DNA of 64,000 bases, taken from assembly GCA_964534315.1 (NCBI GenBank), contig CAZHOV010000007.1, forward strand, positions 4,193 to 68,192. The letters run 5' to 3'. The notes under the pieces were generated by a model. The model was not told the DNA's origin. It saw only the letters and a list, made by a program, of their open reading frames with translations, and did no database searches. Made by a program: the position numbers and the translations under genes. The DNA is from CAZHOV01 sp964534315 (GTDB lineage Bacteria > Bacteroidota > Bacteroidia > Chitinophagales > Saprospiraceae). Each line of letters opens with the position of its first letter. The stretch's first letter is position 1. Shown in pieces: positions 20,240 through 28,590 of this stretch.

Positions 20240-21637
20240 ATGACCAATAACTATTTTGACCTGATCGATCAGACTTTTTATTTCCCTCAGGAAGGGTTTG
20301 ATATCGAGAATGGCTATCTGGTTTTCAATGGTGTTCCGCTCAAACATTTGATCAAAAAATATGGAACTCCGATGAAGATTACCTATCTGCCAAAAATTGG
20401 TTCTCAAATAAAGAAATCCAGAAACTGGTTTAATAGAGCCATGAAAGCCCTTAATTACAAGGGTAAATACTATTATTGCTATTGTACTAAAAGTTCCCAC
20501 TTCAGCTTTGTACTGGAAGAAGTGCTCAAATACAAGGTACATCTCGAAACTTCTTCTGCTTTTGATATCCATCTCATCAAAAAACTCTACGAAAGAGGAA
20601 CCATTACCAAGGACATTATTATTATCCTTAATGGCTTTAAACCGGAAAATTACCTGGAAGGTATCTGTTATCTGATCAACGACGGTTTCAGGAATATCAT
20701 CCCTGTAGTTGATAACGCTCATGAAGTCGATTACTACGAAAAACACATCAAGGAAAAAACGAACATTGGCATCCGCATTGCAACAGAAGAAGAACCAAAT
20801 TTTGAATTCTATACCTCCCGCCTGGGGATTAGAAACTCCCAAATCTTACCCTTCTACAAAGAGCGCATCAAAAATAATCCTAAATTTCAACTAAAGCTTT
20901 TGCATTTCTTTGTAGATACTGGTATCCGGGATTCTATTTATTACTGGGGAGAACTGAAAAAAGCGATCAAAACTTATTGCGAGGTCAAAAAGATCTGTCC
21001 AGAACTGGAAGGCCTTAACATAGGGGGCGGGCTGCCTATCCGCAACTCGTTAGGGTTTGAATTCGATTATAAATACATGATTAAAGAAATTGTCAGCAAT
21101 ATACAGCAAGCATGTGAGGAAGAAGGCATCCCCGAACCAGATATCTATACGGAATTCGGTAAATTTACGGTGGGCGAAAGTGGAGCGACACTCTTCTCGG
21201 TACTGGAGCAAAAACAGCAAAACGATGCCGAAATGTGGTATATGATCGACAACTCCCTAATGAATACCCTGCCCGATAGCTGGGGCATAGGCGAACGATT
21301 TATTCTCCTACCCGTCAACAAATGGTACAACGAATTTCGTAAAGTTAATATCGGCGGGCTGACTTGCGACAACTCAGATTATTATAATTCCGAAGCCCAT
21401 GAAAGCCAAGTGTTCCTGCCGACCATCCCACCGAATACCGATGAACCGTTATACATTGGTTTTTTCCACACCGGCGCTTATCAAGACGCATTGACGGGCT
21501 TTGGAGGCATCAAACACTGCCTTATCCCCTCCCCCAAACACGTACTGATCTACCGCAACGAAATGGGCAACCTCGTAGATCGCCTTATTCATGAAGAGCA
21601 AAAGCCAGAAGAAATGTTAAAAATTTTGGGATATTGA
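20240..21637 (+). CDS. speA: PLP-dependent arginine decarboxylase, fold type III (SpeA-like)
   Basis: 465 residues. Family features: an N-terminal barrel with the PLP-binding lysine K84 in YCTKSSHF, the glycine-rich phosphate loop GGGLP at 262-266, and the catalytic cysteine motif CDNSD at 376-380. The C-terminal GFFHTGAYQDALTGFGG segment matches the fold III decarboxylases. It is shorter than Escherichia coli SpeA (about 658 residues), as in the compact Bacteroidota form, which lacks part of the inserted helical domain. It probably converts arginine to agmatine for polyamine synthesis in the cytoplasm. Diaminopimelate or carboxynorspermidine decarboxylase are less likely but cannot be excluded without alignment. 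It is a single gene, followed at once by a palindromic repeat (21646-21689) that may end transcription. Confidence 0.82.
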   Translation: MTNNYFDLIDQTFYFPQEGFDIENGYLVFNGVPLKHLIKKYGTPMKITYLPKIGSQIKKSRNWFNRAMKALNYKGKYYYCYCTKSSHFSFVLEEVLKYKVHLETSSAFDIHLIKKLYERGTITKDIIIILNGFKPENYLEGICYLINDGFRNIIPVVDNAHEVDYYEKHIKEKTNIGIRIATEEEPNFEFYTSRLGIRNSQILPFYKERIKNNPKFQLKLLHFFVDTGIRDSIYYWGELKKAIKTYCEVKKICPELEGLNIGGGLPIRNSLGFEFDYKYMIKEIVSNIQQACEEEGIPEPDIYTEFGKFTVGESGATLFSVLEQKQQNDAEMWYMIDNSLMNTLPDSWGIGERFILLPVNKWYNEFRKVNIGGLTCDNSDYYNSEAHESQVFLPTIPPNTDEPLYIGFFHTGAYQDALTGFGGIKHCLIPSPKHVLIYRNEMGNLVDRLIHEEQKPEEMLKILGY

Positions 21638-21645
21638 TTTTTTTT

Positions 21646-21689
21646 CGTAATAGGTGTGGCACATCTAAAGGTGTGCCACACCTATTACG
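21646..21689. repeat. Palindromic intergenic element, 17-bp-period family, TGTGGCACA version
   Basis: A perfect 18-bp inverted repeat (arms 21646-21663 and 21672-21689) with the 8-nt spacer TCTAAAGG. Arms contain TGTGGCACA and its complement TGTGCCACA. The same layout occurs at 25086-25134, 25215-25275 and 35948-36007. Confidence 0.85.
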
Positions 21690-21712
21690 ATATATTTAAA
21701 AACTTACTCAAT

Positions 21713-23167
21713 ATGTTGAACTATTCACTTTCTCTACTAATAGCCCTGTCAATAGGTTGTTTTGTCTTCGCCCAATCTGATGCTTACCCCAAACATATTT
21801 TTCAGGACATTCCTTTTACTCCTGAATCTATTGAAGAGATAAAAACTATCCTTCCTACAGTTGATCCTTCAAACCCTGACCTTTTGGAAAAAAATAATAT
21901 TTTTTATCTAAGAAAATATCGTAAACAAATTACCACCAACCCCATAAAAATTAAAGTTACAGATGTCGATCCCTTCCTGGGATATGCCTTAAAATGGAAA
22001 GAAAATTGGGATGACATCCAAATTAGATTTGGACATACGGAAGCTTCCTTCGAATTACCTTCCGGGGTGACAAAAGAACAACTGACCTGGACAGATTGGA
22101 TAAAGCTGAAGGAAGATCCACATTTCCACTCGGAAGACGGGACCAAAACGAGCTCCCTTGGAATTCAGGAAGTTAACGATAACGCCTTTTTCCAGTTAAG
22201 ATTTACCGGGCTAAGTGACGGCCAATTGGAGAAAGACCAACCCAAGATCTTTTTTTCCAACCCCGGCCCCCCAAAAGCAGTTACTGCTTCGGTAACCCCG
22301 TCTACTGAAAATACCGATCTTTGTGCTTGCCCAATGCCTTCTTTTCAAAACCGGGAACAATGGTGCCCCGACGGCTCCTGCCCCAAGGATGCCACGCCCC
22401 AGCCTACCTATGTTACTCATTTAATCATTCATCATTCTGCAGGTACTAATTCCGCATCCGACTGGGCGGCAGTGGTCAGAATTATCTGGGACTTTCACGT
22501 GAATGGTAACGGCTGGGACGATATCGGCTACAATTGGCTCGTCGACCCAAATGGCGTCCTTTATGAAGGCAGAGGCGATAATCTGCAGGGTGCGCATTTC
22601 TGCGGGACAAATGGCAACACAATGGGTGTCTGCGTTTTAGGTGACTTCACTGATATCGAACCCACTCCAGTTGCTATCGATCGGCTGACAACCTTACTAG
22701 CCTGGAAATCCTGCGCCAGTAACGTCAACCCGTTGGGAGCAGCTTATCACCAGAGTTCTGAGTTGGTATTAAATCGTATTTCCGGTCACCGCGACGGTTG
22801 TTCTACAGCATGCCCCGGAGATAGTTTCTATCCTACCCTGCCGGGCGTTCGGGAGGGAGTCGATCAATATATACAAGATAATTGCGGGATGTTCAGCAAC
22901 ACCAATAGCCCGACAGCCAATCACGTCAAAATAGCCCCTAACCCTGTTGACCAGCAGCTAACCGTTGACTTGTCAAATGATTACTTCGGCCCGGTTCAGA
23001 TACGATTAATTGAAATTGCTTCGGGAAGTGTCTTAAAATCATTTAGCCAATACAAAAATGATAAAAACTTTAATTTCCTGATTAATGTTCAGGTGCTGCC
23101 TGCAGGAATTTATGCTTTGGAAATTGATTGTGGCAAAAAAGTAATTGAAAAGGTGATTAAGATTTAA
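21713..23167 (+). CDS. Secreted PGRP-type N-acetylmuramoyl-L-alanine amidase with T9SS type A tail
   Basis: 484 residues from ATG 21713, which gives the signal peptide MLNYSLSLLIALSIGCFVFAQ; the in-frame upstream ATG would start inside a palindromic repeat. The middle holds a peptidoglycan-recognition amidase domain: zinc-ligand region HLIIHHSAGTN (H240/H241), GWDDIGYNWLVDPNGVLYEGRG, then GHRD (H359) and TACPGD (C367), the third ligand of zinc amidases. The N-terminal 200 residues are Ig-like with no named family. The C-terminal 75 residues (APNPVDQQLTVDL, LPAGIYALEIDCG, EKVIKI) are a T9SS type A sorting domain. It should cut the bond between muramic acid and L-alanine in peptidoglycan outside the cell, perhaps of other bacteria. 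It converges with the next gene, 7 bp apart. Confidence 0.9.
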   Translation: MLNYSLSLLIALSIGCFVFAQSDAYPKHIFQDIPFTPESIEEIKTILPTVDPSNPDLLEKNNIFYLRKYRKQITTNPIKIKVTDVDPFLGYALKWKENWDDIQIRFGHTEASFELPSGVTKEQLTWTDWIKLKEDPHFHSEDGTKTSSLGIQEVNDNAFFQLRFTGLSDGQLEKDQPKIFFSNPGPPKAVTASVTPSTENTDLCACPMPSFQNREQWCPDGSCPKDATPQPTYVTHLIIHHSAGTNSASDWAAVVRIIWDFHVNGNGWDDIGYNWLVDPNGVLYEGRGDNLQGAHFCGTNGNTMGVCVLGDFTDIEPTPVAIDRLTTLLAWKSCASNVNPLGAAYHQSSELVLNRISGHRDGCSTACPGDSFYPTLPGVREGVDQYIQDNCGMFSNTNSPTANHVKIAPNPVDQQLTVDLSNDYFGPVQIRLIEIASGSVLKSFSQYKNDKNFNFLINVQVLPAGIYALEIDCGKKVIEKVIKI

Positions 23168-23174
23168 CCCCCGC

Positions 23175-24446
23175 CTAAAAATCAAAATGAAAGCCCCCGC
23201 GAAGCCCAAATTGCTTCATACTCTGGGTGTTCTTTCCCGGGGTTGCTTTCCACTGGTGTTGGTAGACTCCCTCCACCCGGATCCCAACACGTCTGGACCA
23301 GTTCAACTGTAAACCGAGGCCTGTCCATAGGTTATTGAGAGAAGCTCTTTCCCCTCCTATTGATCTAATAACACTTGACGAGCGCTCAATCTGGTTATCT
23401 GTTAGCAGCACCTCATCTGTTTTTGAATTTAGGGGTAATCTTAATTGTATACCTCCGCTTATATAAGGTTGAACAGCCTGGTTGGGTAATAAAATGAATT
23501 TTACCCCAACTGGAAAGACCAGATAATTTACTTGATTCGTCAAAACAGAGGAACCTCTTTCTATTAGTTCATTAAATTGGTTAGTGGGACCAGGCACTTC
23601 TGCCCTATCTTGAGATGGAGTTGAAAATAAGCTATTAAGTTTATAAGACTCCTGTTGCCACTCTATTCCGGTAAATAGCCTGACGGTCTTCGAAAAGGGT
23701 ACTTCCGCATTTACTCCGGCCATAAGCATTCTGTTTTGAGAGGTAGAGGAAGAAAAGAAGGTTCCGATCCCTCCCGTTGCAGCCAGCGTCAGTCGAGGGT
23801 GCGTTTTGGGTCTGAACAACGATTTGGCCGGTTCAATAAGGTCGCTAGCTATTTGATCGTGATTAGGAGTGGTTTCGTTCTTTCCGTTATCATTCTTTCC
23901 TGTCATTTCCGGCGGCTTTCTTTTTGCCAGGGGGGCCACCATCCCCCTGCCCTCGGTAAACATAGCTTGCTCAATTTCCTCACTACGAGATTTTTGAATA
24001 AGCGCTTGAGCAGGCATATTTGCAATAGTATGTTGAAAAGATTCGGAATGGGGAATTCCTGCATCACTACCGGCACTATTTTTATAAACCTCAGCAGAAA
24101 TAGCCTTTGTTATTTCAATATATTTATAAACTGTATCTCTTTTCAGGATGGTTTTGTATTGATAAATGGTGTCAGGTATAGCATTAGAACCCTTATTAAT
24201 TTTAGTTTCGAGAAGTTCAATTCGTTGATTTGCTGATGCAAGCTGATTACAGAACCATAGTGTTATTCCGCCAAAAATGGCAAGAAGTAACAAGAATGGC
24301 AGGTATTTTCTGAGGTTCCTGTTCTGATTAGGAGCATTTTGATGTGATAGGCGATGTTGCATAGCCGCCCAGGCCTCGCTATCAACTTGAAGGTCGGGAG
24401 GATTATTGAGCATATCTTTAAATTGTTTTTCGAATTCTTTTTCCAT
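23175..24446 (-). CDS. Membrane-anchored ECF partner with C-terminal barrel-like domain
   Basis: 423 residues. The first 45 residues are acidic and helical (MEKEFEKQFKDMLNNPPDLQ), as in cytoplasmic anti-sigma tails, followed by one membrane helix (YLPFLLLLAIFGGITLWFC, about 49-67), a coiled stretch (QRIELLETKINKGSN), a low-complexity linker, and from about 215 alternating strands ending in FGLRGGFHFDF, which looks like an outer-membrane beta-barrel domain. The gene begins 2 bp after the stop of the ECF sigma gene, so they are surely co-transcribed and probably coupled. Known Bacteroidota sigma/anti-sigma pairs support a regulatory role, but no zinc-binding anti-sigma motif is seen. How one polypeptide could carry both an inner-membrane helix and a barrel-like end is unclear. 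Confidence 0.7.
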   Translation of the reverse strand: MEKEFEKQFKDMLNNPPDLQVDSEAWAAMQHRLSHQNAPNQNRNLRKYLPFLLLLAIFGGITLWFCNQLASANQRIELLETKINKGSNAIPDTIYQYKTILKRDTVYKYIEITKAISAEVYKNSAGSDAGIPHSESFQHTIANMPAQALIQKSRSEEIEQAMFTEGRGMVAPLAKRKPPEMTGKNDNGKNETTPNHDQIASDLIEPAKSLFRPKTHPRLTLAATGGIGTFFSSSTSQNRMLMAGVNAEVPFSKTVRLFTGIEWQQESYKLNSLFSTPSQDRAEVPGPTNQFNELIERGSSVLTNQVNYLVFPVGVKFILLPNQAVQPYISGGIQLRLPLNSKTDEVLLTDNQIERSSSVIRSIGGERASLNNLWTGLGLQLNWSRRVGIRVEGVYQHQWKATPGKNTQSMKQFGLRGGFHFDF

Positions 24447-24448
24447 CG

Positions 24449-25009
24449 CTATTTCACTTTTTTCAGTTCTTGTTCGCCAATCATTTTTCGTAATTTCTGC
24501 TTGGCGACGGCCAAATTTGATTTAGAGGTTCCAACGCTGATTCCTAATCTTTCTGCAATTTCATGATGCTTATATCCCTCTATCACATAAAGGTTGAAAA
24601 CCACCCGATAAGAAGGCGGAAGCTTCTGGACCAGCTTCAGGACATCTTCATAAGCGAGCTGTTCCAGCCCAATATTGTTGGTGGTTTGATCATGCTCTAA
24701 CAATTCAATCGTTTCGAGAGACCTTTTTGTTCCGTGATGTTTCCGGTAGAAATCGATTGAGGCATTGACCATAATTTTGCGAAACCAGCTTTTAAAAGGA
24801 TACTCCGGATCATATTGATCGATTCGGGTGAATACCTTAAAAAAACCATCATTTAAACATTCATGGGCTTCTTCCCTGGTGTAAGTATATCGACGGCAGA
24901 TCCCCATACCGTAGCTGTAGAAGAGCTCGTATAGTCTCTTTTGGCCTGCAGGATGTTGTTTTTTGCAGGACTGTATGAGGAATTCCAGGTTATGTTTATA
25001 TGTATCCAT
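24449..25009 (-). CDS. ECF-type RNA polymerase sigma factor
   Basis: 186 residues. Region 2 spans about 20-90 (LYELFYSYGMGICRRYTYTREEAHECLNDGFFKVF, then FKSWFRKIMVNASIDFYRKH), with the DNA-melting segment 2.3-2.4. Region 4 spans about 120-178 with the helix-turn-helix YKHHEIAERLGISVGTSKSNLAVAKQKLR. The length and two-domain layout fit ECF sigma factors. It directs RNA polymerase to a small target set; its activity is likely held by the co-encoded membrane protein at 23175-24446. The targets cannot be read from this window. Confidence 0.93.
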   Translation of the reverse strand: MDTYKHNLEFLIQSCKKQHPAGQKRLYELFYSYGMGICRRYTYTREEAHECLNDGFFKVFTRIDQYDPEYPFKSWFRKIMVNASIDFYRKHHGTKRSLETIELLEHDQTTNNIGLEQLAYEDVLKLVQKLPPSYRVVFNLYVIEGYKHHEIAERLGISVGTSKSNLAVAKQKLRKMIGEQELKKVK

Positions 25010-25085
25010 GAATTATAGAAAGCCATACGGCAGTTCTGTAAAATAGGTTGGTAAGGTAGAAAGATTTCTTAAATAGCGGAATAGA

Positions 25086-25134
25086 CGTGCCCCACCTATA
25101 GGTGTGGCACACCTATAGATGTGCCACACCTACC
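25086..25134. repeat. Palindromic intergenic element, TGTGGCACA version
   Basis: A degenerate arm (CGTGCCCCA), spacer CCTATAGG, arm TGTGGCACA (25103-25111), spacer CCTATAGA, complement arm TGTGCCACA (25120-25128), then CCTACC. It has the same 17-bp step as the other three elements. It lies 76 bp past the start of the ECF sigma gene and upstream of the exporter operon. Confidence 0.82.
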
Positions 25135-25214
25135 TAAACACCGCAAAATAACTGACAACCAACATTTTATATTGAGAACTTTTATCTATTTTTGTTGTTT
25201 AGATTTTCCTTGAA

Positions 25215-25275
25215 TGTACTCCACCTATAGGTGGAGTACACCTATAGGTGGAGTACACCTTAGAGCTGTACTCCA
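25215..25275. repeat. Palindromic intergenic element, TGGAGTACA version
   Basis: Arms in the order TGTACTCCA (25215-25223), TGGAGTACA (25232-25240), TGGAGTACA (25249-25257), TGTACTCCA (25267-25275), with 8-9 nt spacers, mostly CCTATAGG. The first two arms with their spacer make a perfect 26-bp palindrome. It lies about 100 bp before the ABC exporter start. Confidence 0.85.
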
Positions 25276-25336
25276 TATAAGGCAAAAAAACCTTAAATTT
25301 ATTGAACCTAATGAACAGAATAGCGTTCAAGGTATG

Positions 25337-25349
25337 AAAGTTTTACTTT
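25337..25349. promoter_or_regulatory. Candidate operator AAAGTTTTACTTT upstream of the exporter operon
   Basis: A symmetric 13-mer (AAAGT-TTT-ACTTT) 22 bp before the exporter ATG. Close relatives lie 26 bp before the TetR gene and 21 bp before the TPR gene. The pattern suits a dimeric repressor such as the TetR protein at 32796-33584. Confidence 0.45.
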
Positions 25350-25371
25350 TACACCAAATAGTTAAACTAAA

Positions 25372-27213
25372 ATGAATAACGCTAAGGCTTTTACGCCAAT
25401 AAAACGGTTTTTCCGATTGTTGAAGTTGGATAGAAAGGACGTGACCTATATCTATATTTATGCTGTTTTCGCAGGATTGATTACCCTGTCGCTTCCTCTT
25501 GGGGTACAGGCGATCATAGGTCTTATTGCAGGTGGCTCAATCTCCGTTTCCCTGATCATACTGGTACTCATTGTTGTAGTGGCCACTGCCCTCGCCGGAA
25601 TTTTAAAGATCATGCAACTTACCGTTACGGAGACCATTCAACGGCGAATTTTTGCCAGGGCAGCCTTTGACCTGGCCTTTCGCCTCCCGAGGATAAAAAT
25701 GGAAAGCCTTAAAGAAGAATACCCTCCCGAACTGGTCAACCGCTTTTTTGATACCCTGACTATCCAAAAGGGTATCCCGAAGATATTAATAGACTTTTCT
25801 ACAGCCATTCTTCAAATCACCTTTGGGCTTATTCTAATGTCTTTCTATCACCCTTTCTTCATCTTATTCGGAATTATATTGGTTAGCCTGGTCTTGGGAA
25901 TTATATTCTTTACAGGCCCTAGAGGACTAAAAACAAGCCTGGAAGAGTCCAAATACAAATATCAGGTAGCCTATTGGCTCCAAGAGATAGCCAGAACTGC
26001 AAATACTTTTAAGTTGGCGGGCGATTGCTCTCTTCCAACCCAAAAGACAGACAACTATGTTTCTAACTATCTGGACGCCCGAAAGAAACACTTTAAAGTG
26101 CTCGTCATTCAATTTGGAAATATCGTCGCATTCAGAGCACTTGTCACCGGCGGTCTTTTGATCCTTGGTGCATACCTGGTCATTGAAAACCTGATCAATA
26201 TCGGCCAATTTGTAGCTGCCGAGATTATCATCATCCAGATAACTGCCTCCGTTGAAAAACTGATCCTGACCATGGAAACAATCTATGACGTACTTACAGG
26301 ATTAGAGAAACTGGGGAGCGTAACAGACCTTCCCATGGACAAGGAAGAAGGTCTTTCTTTTGATACCATTGTCGGCGATGGCGGAATTAGCCTGGAGGTA
26401 AACGGCCTTAGCTATAAATATTGGGACAAACAGAAAAAGGCTCTCAAAGATATTTCCTTCGAGATAAAGGAGGGAGAAAAGGTTTGTATAGCCGGCTATA
26501 ACGGATCGGGCAAGTCTACCCTTTTAAAAATACTGACCGGTATTTTTCAGGAATATTCGGGAACAATCTCCTACAATAATTTCCCGATGAAAAATCTCAA
26601 CCTGATCAGTCTGAGAAAGCATATCGGAGATCACGTTTCTGATGAAGACATTTTTAAAGGTACGCTTCATGAAAACATTTCGCTGGCCAATGAATCTGTA
26701 ACCCTTGAAAATATTATCAGTGTCACTGAAAAAGTAGGTTTGAAAAAATATATTCAGCAACTACCCTATGGATATCAGGCCAACCTGCTACCAGGCGGAA
26801 AGAATCTTCCGGCCAGCATACGTAAAAAAATATTATTGGCGAGAAGTATTGTCACCCAACCTAAATTGCTCGCTATAGAAGAAAGATTCAGCGACTTACA
26901 ATGGGAAGAAAGAATGATCATTTACGACCTCCTCGCCGGCGAAGAACCCAAATGGACGCTTTTGGCCGTATCAGACGACCCCCTTTTTGCCTCCAAATGC
27001 GATAAAATAATTATCCTACACGAAGGAAAAATCGTAGAAATGGGAACTTTCGAAGAAGTCCGGAAATCCCTGTATTTCAAAACAGCGTTTAGCACTAGAA
27101 TTCTGGTTGGAGAAAAAGATTTTTATGTTAAAGAAATTGGCTCAGAAAAAACCAAAAACGGCAAAAAACAGGATGTCATTGGTAACATTAGACAGTCAAT
27201 TAAAAAAACTTAA
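25372..27213 (+). CDS. ABC exporter (membrane and ATPase domains fused) with altered ATPase motifs
   Basis: 613 residues. About 25-310 is a six-helix exporter membrane domain; about 335-570 is the nucleotide-binding domain. Walker A is intact (GYNGSGKST, 375-383). Other motifs depart from the norm: the Q-loop position reads HVSDEDIF without Gln, the signature region reads LPGGKNLPASIRKK (473-486) instead of LSGGQ, Walker B reads LLAIEE (499-504) with Glu for Asp, and the switch His is replaced in AVSDD (532-536). There is no N-terminal C39 peptidase domain. It is followed by HlyD, TolC and outer-membrane genes within a few bases, so it is the inner-membrane part of a type I secretion system; the substrate is unknown. 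ATP turnover may be slow or unusual. Confidence 0.9.
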   Translation: MNNAKAFTPIKRFFRLLKLDRKDVTYIYIYAVFAGLITLSLPLGVQAIIGLIAGGSISVSLIILVLIVVVATALAGILKIMQLTVTETIQRRIFARAAFDLAFRLPRIKMESLKEEYPPELVNRFFDTLTIQKGIPKILIDFSTAILQITFGLILMSFYHPFFILFGIILVSLVLGIIFFTGPRGLKTSLEESKYKYQVAYWLQEIARTANTFKLAGDCSLPTQKTDNYVSNYLDARKKHFKVLVIQFGNIVAFRALVTGGLLILGAYLVIENLINIGQFVAAEIIIIQITASVEKLILTMETIYDVLTGLEKLGSVTDLPMDKEEGLSFDTIVGDGGISLEVNGLSYKYWDKQKKALKDISFEIKEGEKVCIAGYNGSGKSTLLKILTGIFQEYSGTISYNNFPMKNLNLISLRKHIGDHVSDEDIFKGTLHENISLANESVTLENIISVTEKVGLKKYIQQLPYGYQANLLPGGKNLPASIRKKILLARSIVTQPKLLAIEERFSDLQWEERMIIYDLLAGEEPKWTLLAVSDDPLFASKCDKIIILHEGKIVEMGTFEEVRKSLYFKTAFSTRILVGEKDFYVKEIGSEKTKNGKKQDVIGNIRQSIKKT

Positions 27214-27216
27214 ACA

Positions 27217-28590
27217 ATGCTCAATATATCCTACAAACAGATACCCGATTCTTTTATTGAAAAAGACTTGAAATCGCTGAAACAACTCAACCTCTCTTCA
27301 GCCAACAAGATGTTTACCCGTTGGCTTATTGCGACTATGGTCATCCTTTTGGTATTTATGTTTTTGCCGTGGACCCAAAATATACAATCCGAAGGAAAAG
27401 TGACTACTCTTAAGCCCAACCAACGTCCTCAAACGATTCCTACCGCTATTGCCGGCAGGATTGAACAGTGGTATGTTCAGGAAGGACAACTGGTTAACAA
27501 AGGGGATACCATCGTCTTTATTTCGGAAATCAAAGATGCTTACTTTGACCCACAACTTGTACAACGTACACAAAACCAAGTAAATGCAAAAGAAAGCGCC
27601 ATGCGGGCCTATACTTCCAAGATCAGCGCGCTGGAAGAACAAATCTCTAACTTACGCTTCGAACTGGAATTTAAACAAGAACAATTAAAGAATAAAATCC
27701 AGCAAGCCAAATTCAAAATCCAATCAGATAGCATCGAGTTGAAAAGAGCGAGAATTGATTACGACATCGCGCTTCGACAACTTATACGGGTGGAAAACCT
27801 GGAAGAAAAAGGGATCACCTCAACACTTGACGTCGAAGGTAAAAAACTAAAAGTACAGGAAACCAATGCCAAGCGGGGGGCCGCCCTCAATAAATTCCAA
27901 ACATCTAAGAATGAATTGATCAATGCAACGCTCGATTTGCAAACAATAGTCAACAACTATAATCAAAAAATTGCAAAAGCTCAATCCGAAAAGTTTAGCA
28001 CGTTGTCTCAACTTTATGATGCTGATGCCGACGCCAATAAACTGCGGATCCAAACCTCTAATTACGAGCGTAGACAAAGTTTTTACTACATCCTGGCTCC
28101 TCAGGATTGCTATATCACGAAAGTAATGAAGCCGGGGCTTGGCGAAACCGTCAAAGAAGGCGACCCAATCGTAAGTATCATGCCGGCCAATTATGAATTG
28201 GCCGTAGAACTCTACATCAAACCGATGGACCTTCCGCTCGTCGATATCGGAAATGAGGTGCGGTTCATCTTTGATGGCTGGCCCGCCTTCATTTTCTCTG
28301 GCTGGCCCGATCAGTCTTTCGGTACCTACAAAGGAACGGTTGTAGGTATTGATAACAACATCAGCAAAAATGGAAGGTATCGAATCCTGATTTCTGCAGA
28401 TGAGACAGAAAAAGAATGGCCAAAAGCACTACGTGTAGGCTCTGCCGCTCAAGGTATTGCCCTGCTCAATAACGTACCACTATGGTACGAAATCTGGCGA
28501 AAACTGAATGGCTTCCCTCCTGATTACTATCAGGAGAATACGGAAGAATTACCTAAACTTAAAGCTCCTGCTAAATCGATACCTAAATGA
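27217..28590 (+). CDS. HlyD-family membrane fusion (periplasmic adaptor) protein
   Basis: 457 residues. One membrane helix near the N-terminus (WLIATMVILLVFMFLPW, about 36-52), then the lipoyl half-motif AGRIEQWYVQEGQLVNKGDTIVFI, a long coiled coil (about 120-250, QNQVNAKESAMRAYTSKISALEEQ onwards) and the second lipoyl half with beta barrel (YFILAP-like QSFYYILAPQDCYITKVMKPGLGETVKEGDPIV). It bridges the ABC protein and the TolC channel. It starts 3 bp after the ABC stop and overlaps the next gene by 4 bp (ATGA), so translation is coupled. Confidence 0.92.
   Translation: MLNISYKQIPDSFIEKDLKSLKQLNLSSANKMFTRWLIATMVILLVFMFLPWTQNIQSEGKVTTLKPNQRPQTIPTAIAGRIEQWYVQEGQLVNKGDTIVFISEIKDAYFDPQLVQRTQNQVNAKESAMRAYTSKISALEEQISNLRFELEFKQEQLKNKIQQAKFKIQSDSIELKRARIDYDIALRQLIRVENLEEKGITSTLDVEGKKLKVQETNAKRGAALNKFQTSKNELINATLDLQTIVNNYNQKIAKAQSEKFSTLSQLYDADADANKLRIQTSNYERRQSFYYILAPQDCYITKVMKPGLGETVKEGDPIVSIMPANYELAVELYIKPMDLPLVDIGNEVRFIFDGWPAFIFSGWPDQSFGTYKGTVVGIDNNISKNGRYRILISADETEKEWPKALRVGSAAQGIALLNNVPLWYEIWRKLNGFPPDYYQENTEELPKLKAPAKSIPK

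Noticed and set aside
20171..20842. A 223-codon minus-strand open frame over the start of the decarboxylase gene
   Set aside because: It is antisense to a strongly recognised enzyme and begins inside its coding region.
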